The notes under the pieces are model-generated. The model saw only the letters and a list, made by a program, of their open reading frames with translations. It was not told where the DNA came from and did not search any database. Of a DNA stretch of 9,372 nt, positions 6,898-9,372 are shown piece after piece. The DNA comes from an uncultured Bacteroidales bacterium. Lineage in GTDB: Bacteria; Bacteroidota; Bacteroidia; Bacteroidales; Muribaculaceae. A program made the translations under genes and the position numbers. The stretch is taken from NCBI GenBank assembly GCA_945828175.1, contig CALZQD010000049.1, positions 1-9,372 of the forward strand, read 5' to 3'. Positions within the stretch are counted from its first letter, which is position 1. Every line of letters starts with the position of its first letter.

Positions 6898-6912
6898 TGG
6901 AATCGGCCCTTT
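6878..6912. terminator. Bidirectional hairpin at right IS end
   Basis: A perfect 10-bp stem AAAGGGCCGA/TCGGCCCTTT (6878-6887 with 6903-6912), extended after one mismatch by TCC/GGA, closes a TGCAAAT loop. Plus-strand transcripts see TTTCTTTCT after it, and minus-strand transcripts see TTTTAGTTT. It can therefore act as a terminator both ways, keeping host transcription out of the transposase gene. Confidence 0.7.
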
Positions 6913-6930
6913 CTTTCTATTGCCTCCTAA

Positions 6931-6949
6931 AGTTTAGCGGACAGTAATA
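6931..6949 (-). repeat. Right terminal inverted repeat of IS (19 bp)
   Basis: Perfect inverted match to 5530-5548; 18 of 19 bases also match the element end at 37-55. Confidence 0.93.
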
Positions 6950-6958
6950 TTTCTATAT
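6950..6958. repeat. Target site duplication, right copy (tttctatat)
   Basis: This is identical to 5521-5529. The host reading frame resumes at 6959. Confidence 0.92.
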
Positions 6959-7862
6959 AAACTACTACTTTATAATCAACCGCACACTTGCCCGTCGCTC
7001 AGGTCTTTGGCGCTTCCTGCTTTATAACCTGATAGTCCTCGTCGCGGCGCTTGTTCTAAGTCAGCTAATCTTTGATTGCTTCGCTCATGCGCCGAGTCCC
7101 GAACATCTTGCCAAGCGCGCTGCCAATCCGATGAAATTCAGGCTGCGTATGCTGACATACGTCCTTCGCGACGCCGTGATGATTGTGCTGACGGTCTCTC
7201 TCGCCGTGGCCCTGTGGTTTACCGACCGATGGCTCGCCCTCGAGCGCCGTCGCAAGGACCTTGTCGCCGAGCGTCGTGAGTCTGAACTGAAGAATCTCAA
7301 GAGCCAGCTCAATCCCCACTTTCTTTTCAACACCCTCAATTCGATTTACGCGCTTATCGAGGTCTCGCCCGACGAAGCCCGCGACGCAGTCCACAGGCTG
7401 TCGCAGCTTCTGAGATATGTCCTCTATGAAGACCGTGACAAAGTCGCCCTCAACCGCGAGGTCGACTTCGTCCGTAACTACATCTTGCTCATGGAGCTGC
7501 GCCTCGGCTCTGACCGCGTCGAGACCGACATCGACATCGCCGGCCACGAAGACATGATGATTGCGCCGCTGCTCTTCATCGTGCCGGTCGAAAACGCTTT
7601 CAAACACGGCAACACCGCCGACCGCAACGACAAGATAAGCATATCGGTCAAAGCCGACGGCGACAAAGTCGTCTGCCGCACGGTCAACCGTTTCCGTGCC
7701 GACACCGTCGTTGACCGCGGCGGCGGCATCGGCATCGCCAACCTGCGGCGCCGTCTCCATCTTATCTATGGCGATCGCGCCTCGCTCTCGACCGTCGTGA
7801 GCGACGACACCTATACCGCAACCCTCACAATACAACTGACCACCGACGATGGAAACGATTAA
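6959..7862 (+). pseudogene. LytS-type sensor histidine kinase, 3' fragment (IS-interrupted)
   Basis: This is codons 63-363 of the interrupted kinase. Reading forward it gives the rest of helix 2, helix 3 (LLYNLIVLVAALVLSQLIF) and helix 4 (VMIVLTVSLAVALWF), then the PF06580 kinase module. LKSQLNPHFLFNTLNSIYAL holds the phosphorylated His183 (rebuilt numbering). The ATP-binding domain has FIVPVENAFKHG (N-box Asn275) and GGGIGIANLRRRL (G-box). The first Met is at 7131, so a 243-residue product with one membrane helix plus an intact kinase core is possible if it is transcribed. No outward promoter is evident in the IS end, and a terminator hairpin lies between. It overlaps the response regulator gene by 14 nt. 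Confidence 0.92.
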
Positions 7863-8574
7863 ATGCTGCGTCATAGACGACGAGCCCTTGGCTCTCAAGC
7901 TCATAAGCTCTTATGTCAGTCGCACGGCCGGACTCGAGCTCGCAGGCGCGTATCTCTCGGCCGAGGAGGCCTCGACGGCCATCAGGGCGGGCGAGTTCGA
8001 CGCTGTCTTCCTCGACATACAGATGCCCGGCGTCAGCGGCATGGAATTTGCCAAGACAGTGCCGTCGTCGACGCGAATCATTTTCGTCACGGCCTACAGC
8101 GACTATGCAGTCGAAGGCTTCCGCGTCAATGCCATCGACTACCTGCTCAAGCCCGTCAGCTACGACGAATTTGCCGGAGCCGTCAACCGTGTGCGGCAGT
8201 GGAAAAACGGCCTCGACGCCCTCAGCGGCCATGATTCGCAGGGCGAATACCTCACCGTCAAAAGCGAATATCGCCTCGTGCGCCTAAAAATCAGCGACAT
8301 CGTCTATGCCGAAGGTCTCAAAGACTACATCAAAATCTACACCGACGGCCAGTCACGGCCCGTTCTGACCCTCATGAGCATGAAAACCCTCGAAGGCATG
8401 CTACCCGAGCGCACCTTCATGCGCGTCCACCGCTCATACATCGTCAACGTCGACCGCATCACCTCCATCAGCCGCGGCCGCGTCACCCTCACCGCCGCCG
8501 AAATCCCCGCAACCGACATCCCCGTCTCTGACACCTACCGCCAAACCCTCCTCGACCGCCTCGCCGACGACTGA
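7849..8574 (+). CDS. LytTR-family response regulator
   Basis: This 241-residue DNA-binding regulator is the partner of the adjacent LytS-type kinase. The receiver domain (1-120) has the acidic pair D10/D11, phosphoacceptor D56 (FDAVFLDIQMPG), T81 (IIFVTAYSDYA) and K101 (DYLLKPVSYDEF). The LytTR DNA-binding domain (about 134-238) includes DIVYAEGLKDYIKIY and FMRVHRSYIVN. All key residues are present. The start overlaps the kinase end by 14 nt, a common arrangement for these pairs. The operon promoter at 5290-5321 is now separated from this gene by the IS, so expression is probably lowered or depends on an internal promoter I cannot identify. Targets are unknown. Confidence 0.95.
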   Translation: METIKCCVIDDEPLALKLISSYVSRTAGLELAGAYLSAEEASTAIRAGEFDAVFLDIQMPGVSGMEFAKTVPSSTRIIFVTAYSDYAVEGFRVNAIDYLLKPVSYDEFAGAVNRVRQWKNGLDALSGHDSQGEYLTVKSEYRLVRLKISDIVYAEGLKDYIKIYTDGQSRPVLTLMSMKTLEGMLPERTFMRVHRSYIVNVDRITSISRGRVTLTAAEIPATDIPVSDTYRQTLLDRLADD

Positions 8575-8641
8575 AAAATGCCGCTGTCAGCGAAAAAGAG
8601 GAACAAAAATCCTCAGTCCGTTCGGGCAGCATTCAACGTAA

Positions 8642-8679
8642 GAGGCTGCGCCGTAAAATCATAATTACGACACAGCCTC
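8642..8679. terminator. Bidirectional terminator between convergent genes
   Basis: GAGGCTG (8642-8648) pairs with CAGCCTC (8673-8679). After a symmetric 3x3 internal loop, CGTAA (8652-8656) pairs with TTACG (8665-8669) around an 8-nt A/T loop. It sits between the response regulator and DUF6155 stops. T-tracts are short (plus: AGTCTTT; minus: TCTTACG), so termination strength is uncertain. Confidence 0.6.
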
Positions 8680-8696
8680 AGTCTTTAAAAACCGTT

Positions 8697-9209
8697 TCAG
8701 CGATTGCTGTTGCGGTCGAGGGTGTTGAGAATGAATTTTTTGAAGCTTTTGTTGCCGCGCGAGGTGTCGCCGATGTGTTCTTCGATGAGCTTCATCGTGG
8801 AGTCTACGAGGCAATTCTTGTCGGCGAAGTCGACGAGGTCGAGGGTCAGACGGGCGGTGCCGTTGATGAGGGTCTCGCTGTACCAGACGTAGCGCTCGCG
8901 CTCGACGAGGTTGTTGATGGCTAAGATTCGCAGGTCGCGGCCATATTCGGCGCCGGCGTCGTAGCTGTCGAAGGTTTTTATGAGCTTCTTTATCTCGGAG
9001 ATGCGGGCTTTTGATTTGCGCTGTCCGCGACCGATCTCGCGGAGGATGGCTTCGCGAAATTTCTCGTATAGCTTGTCGGCGTCGGGGTTGAGGAAAAACT
9101 CGAAGTAGTCGCGGAACTCCTTGCGAGCGCTGTAAGCCCGCGCGACTACTTCGATAATTTCTTCTTTCGACAGAGCCGAAAGTTCTTTTTTGAGCTTTAG
9201 TTTAGACAC
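8697..9209 (-). CDS. DUF6155-family protein
   Basis: From the GTG at 9209 the protein begins (M)SKLKLKKELSALSKEEIIEV and has 170 residues. It then reads ARKEFRDYFEFFLNPDADKL and GRGQRKSKARISEIKKLIKTF. This matches my memory of the DUF6155 family, which is soluble, mostly helical, common in Bacteroidota and of unknown function. I prefer the GTG to the upstream in-frame ATG at 9266, which lies inside the preceding peptidase gene and adds 19 unrelated residues. The GTG sits 2 nt after the peptidase stop, so the two are probably translationally coupled. It converges on the LytTR regulator. No catalytic motif is visible. Confidence 0.85.
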   Translation of the reverse strand: MSKLKLKKELSALSKEEIIEVVARAYSARKEFRDYFEFFLNPDADKLYEKFREAILREIGRGQRKSKARISEIKKLIKTFDSYDAGAEYGRDLRILAINNLVERERYVWYSETLINGTARLTLDLVDFADKNCLVDSTMKLIEEHIGDTSRGNKSFKKFILNTLDRNSNR

Positions 9210-9211
9210 TA

Positions 9212-9319
9212 TTATTTTTCGTCTTTGAGCCAACGGTCGAACCAGCGGAAGAAGAGTCGCTGCCACATGATGGCGTTCTGAGGCTTGAGAATCCAGTGGT
9301 TTTCGTCAGGGAAGATGAC
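9212..9319 (-). CDS. S9-family serine peptidase (prolyl oligopeptidase type), C-terminal 35 codons
   Basis: The last 35 residues, VIFPDENHWILKPQNAIMWQ then RLFFRWFDRWLKDEK, match the extreme C-terminus of S9 peptidases of the prolyl tripeptidyl/acylaminoacyl type. The His of PDENHW is the expected catalytic-triad histidine. The rest of the gene, including the nucleophile Ser and the Asp, is missing because the sequence passes into adapter at 9320; this is a data edge and not a biological truncation. It lies 2 nt upstream of the DUF6155 gene. Confidence 0.75.
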   Translation of the reverse strand, partial: VIFPDENHWILKPQNAIMWQRLFFRWFDRWLKDEK

Positions 9320-9372
9320 CTGTCTCTTATACACATCTGACGCTGCCGACGAAATGCAGTGTGTAGATCTCG
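9320..9372. other. Illumina Nextera adapter read-through (artefact)
   Basis: Bases 9320-9338 are the 19-bp Tn5 mosaic end CTGTCTCTTATACACATCT. They are followed by GACGCTGCCGACGA (9339-9352), the complement of the Nextera read-1 adapter, then 8 bases at the i5 index position (9353-9360, aatgcagt), then GTGTAGATCTCG (9361-9372), the start of the P5 complement. The order and spacing are exactly those of a library molecule end. This is untrimmed adapter assembled onto the contig. Confidence 0.98.

Larger units (their letters stand above)
5530..6949 (-). mobile_element. Complete IS4-family insertion sequence, 1420 bp
   Basis: The element is bounded by perfect 19-bp terminal inverted repeats (tattactgtccgctaaact at 5530-5548; its complement at 6931-6949) and 9-bp target duplications. 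It holds one intact minus-strand transposase gene (5616-6839). Hairpins lie just inside both ends: 5559-5590 past the transposase stop and 6878-6912 upstream of its start. Base composition is less GC-rich than in the host genes, consistent with acquisition. Intact repeats, duplications and transposase indicate a recent, probably active element. Assignment to IS4 rests on the transposase YREK motif and duplication length. Confidence 0.95.

Noticed and set aside
7065..7904. Long minus-strand open frame (279 codons) opposite the sensor kinase
   Set aside because: Its protein has no family resemblance and mirrors the high-GC third-position bias of the real gene. The plus strand has all kinase motifs.
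1..9319. CRISPR arrays, phage genes, toxin-antitoxin or defence cassettes
   Set aside because: No regularly spaced repeats or recognisable genes of these types on either strand.

Overview
The window looks like a contig from a high-GC member of the Bacteroidales, most likely Muribaculaceae-like. The basis is the C-ending codon bias of the chromosomal genes, promoters of the Bacteroidota type (TTTG, 20 nt, TAnnTTTG), and family content: a Cys4-containing PheS, LytS/LytTR signalling, a DUF6155 protein and an IS4-family element with a DUF4372-like N-terminus. The last 53 bases (9320-9372) are Illumina Nextera adapter, not genome, so real sequence stops at 9319.

Layout. 1-55 is the end of an IS4-like element cut by the window edge. 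It lies inside a second, different element (ISAon1-like; orfA on the minus strand at 141-491, orfB cut off at 56). A minus-strand tRNA-Lys(UUU) with its own promoter and a perfect 12-bp terminator stem follows at 626-698. On the plus strand come a CLC chloride channel/transporter gene broken by one in-frame TAG (961-2373), then pheS, nth, a TRIC/UPF0126 membrane protein gene and a GtrA-family gene. The last three are tightly packed, with a 1-nt gap or ATGA overlaps, and probably form one transcription unit with pheS (2443-5255).

A strong promoter (5290-5321) then starts a LytS-type sensor kinase gene overlapping a LytTR response regulator gene. The kinase is interrupted in its second membrane segment by a complete 1420-bp IS4-family element (5530-6949) with perfect 19-bp terminal inverted repeats and a 9-bp target duplication (tttctatat). 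Removing the element and one duplication restores an intact 363-codon frame, so the insertion is recent. The response regulator (7849-8574) is intact but has lost its promoter-proximal half-operon. It converges on a DUF6155 gene (8697-9209, minus), preceded by the last 35 codons of an S9-family peptidase that runs into the adapter.

I found no undescribed defence or biosynthetic system. What stands out is recent decay: one nonsense mutation, one clean IS knock-out of a two-component system and a nested IS. The IS4 element also carries hairpins at both ends that share an apical sequence, and its transposase promoter is embedded in one of them.
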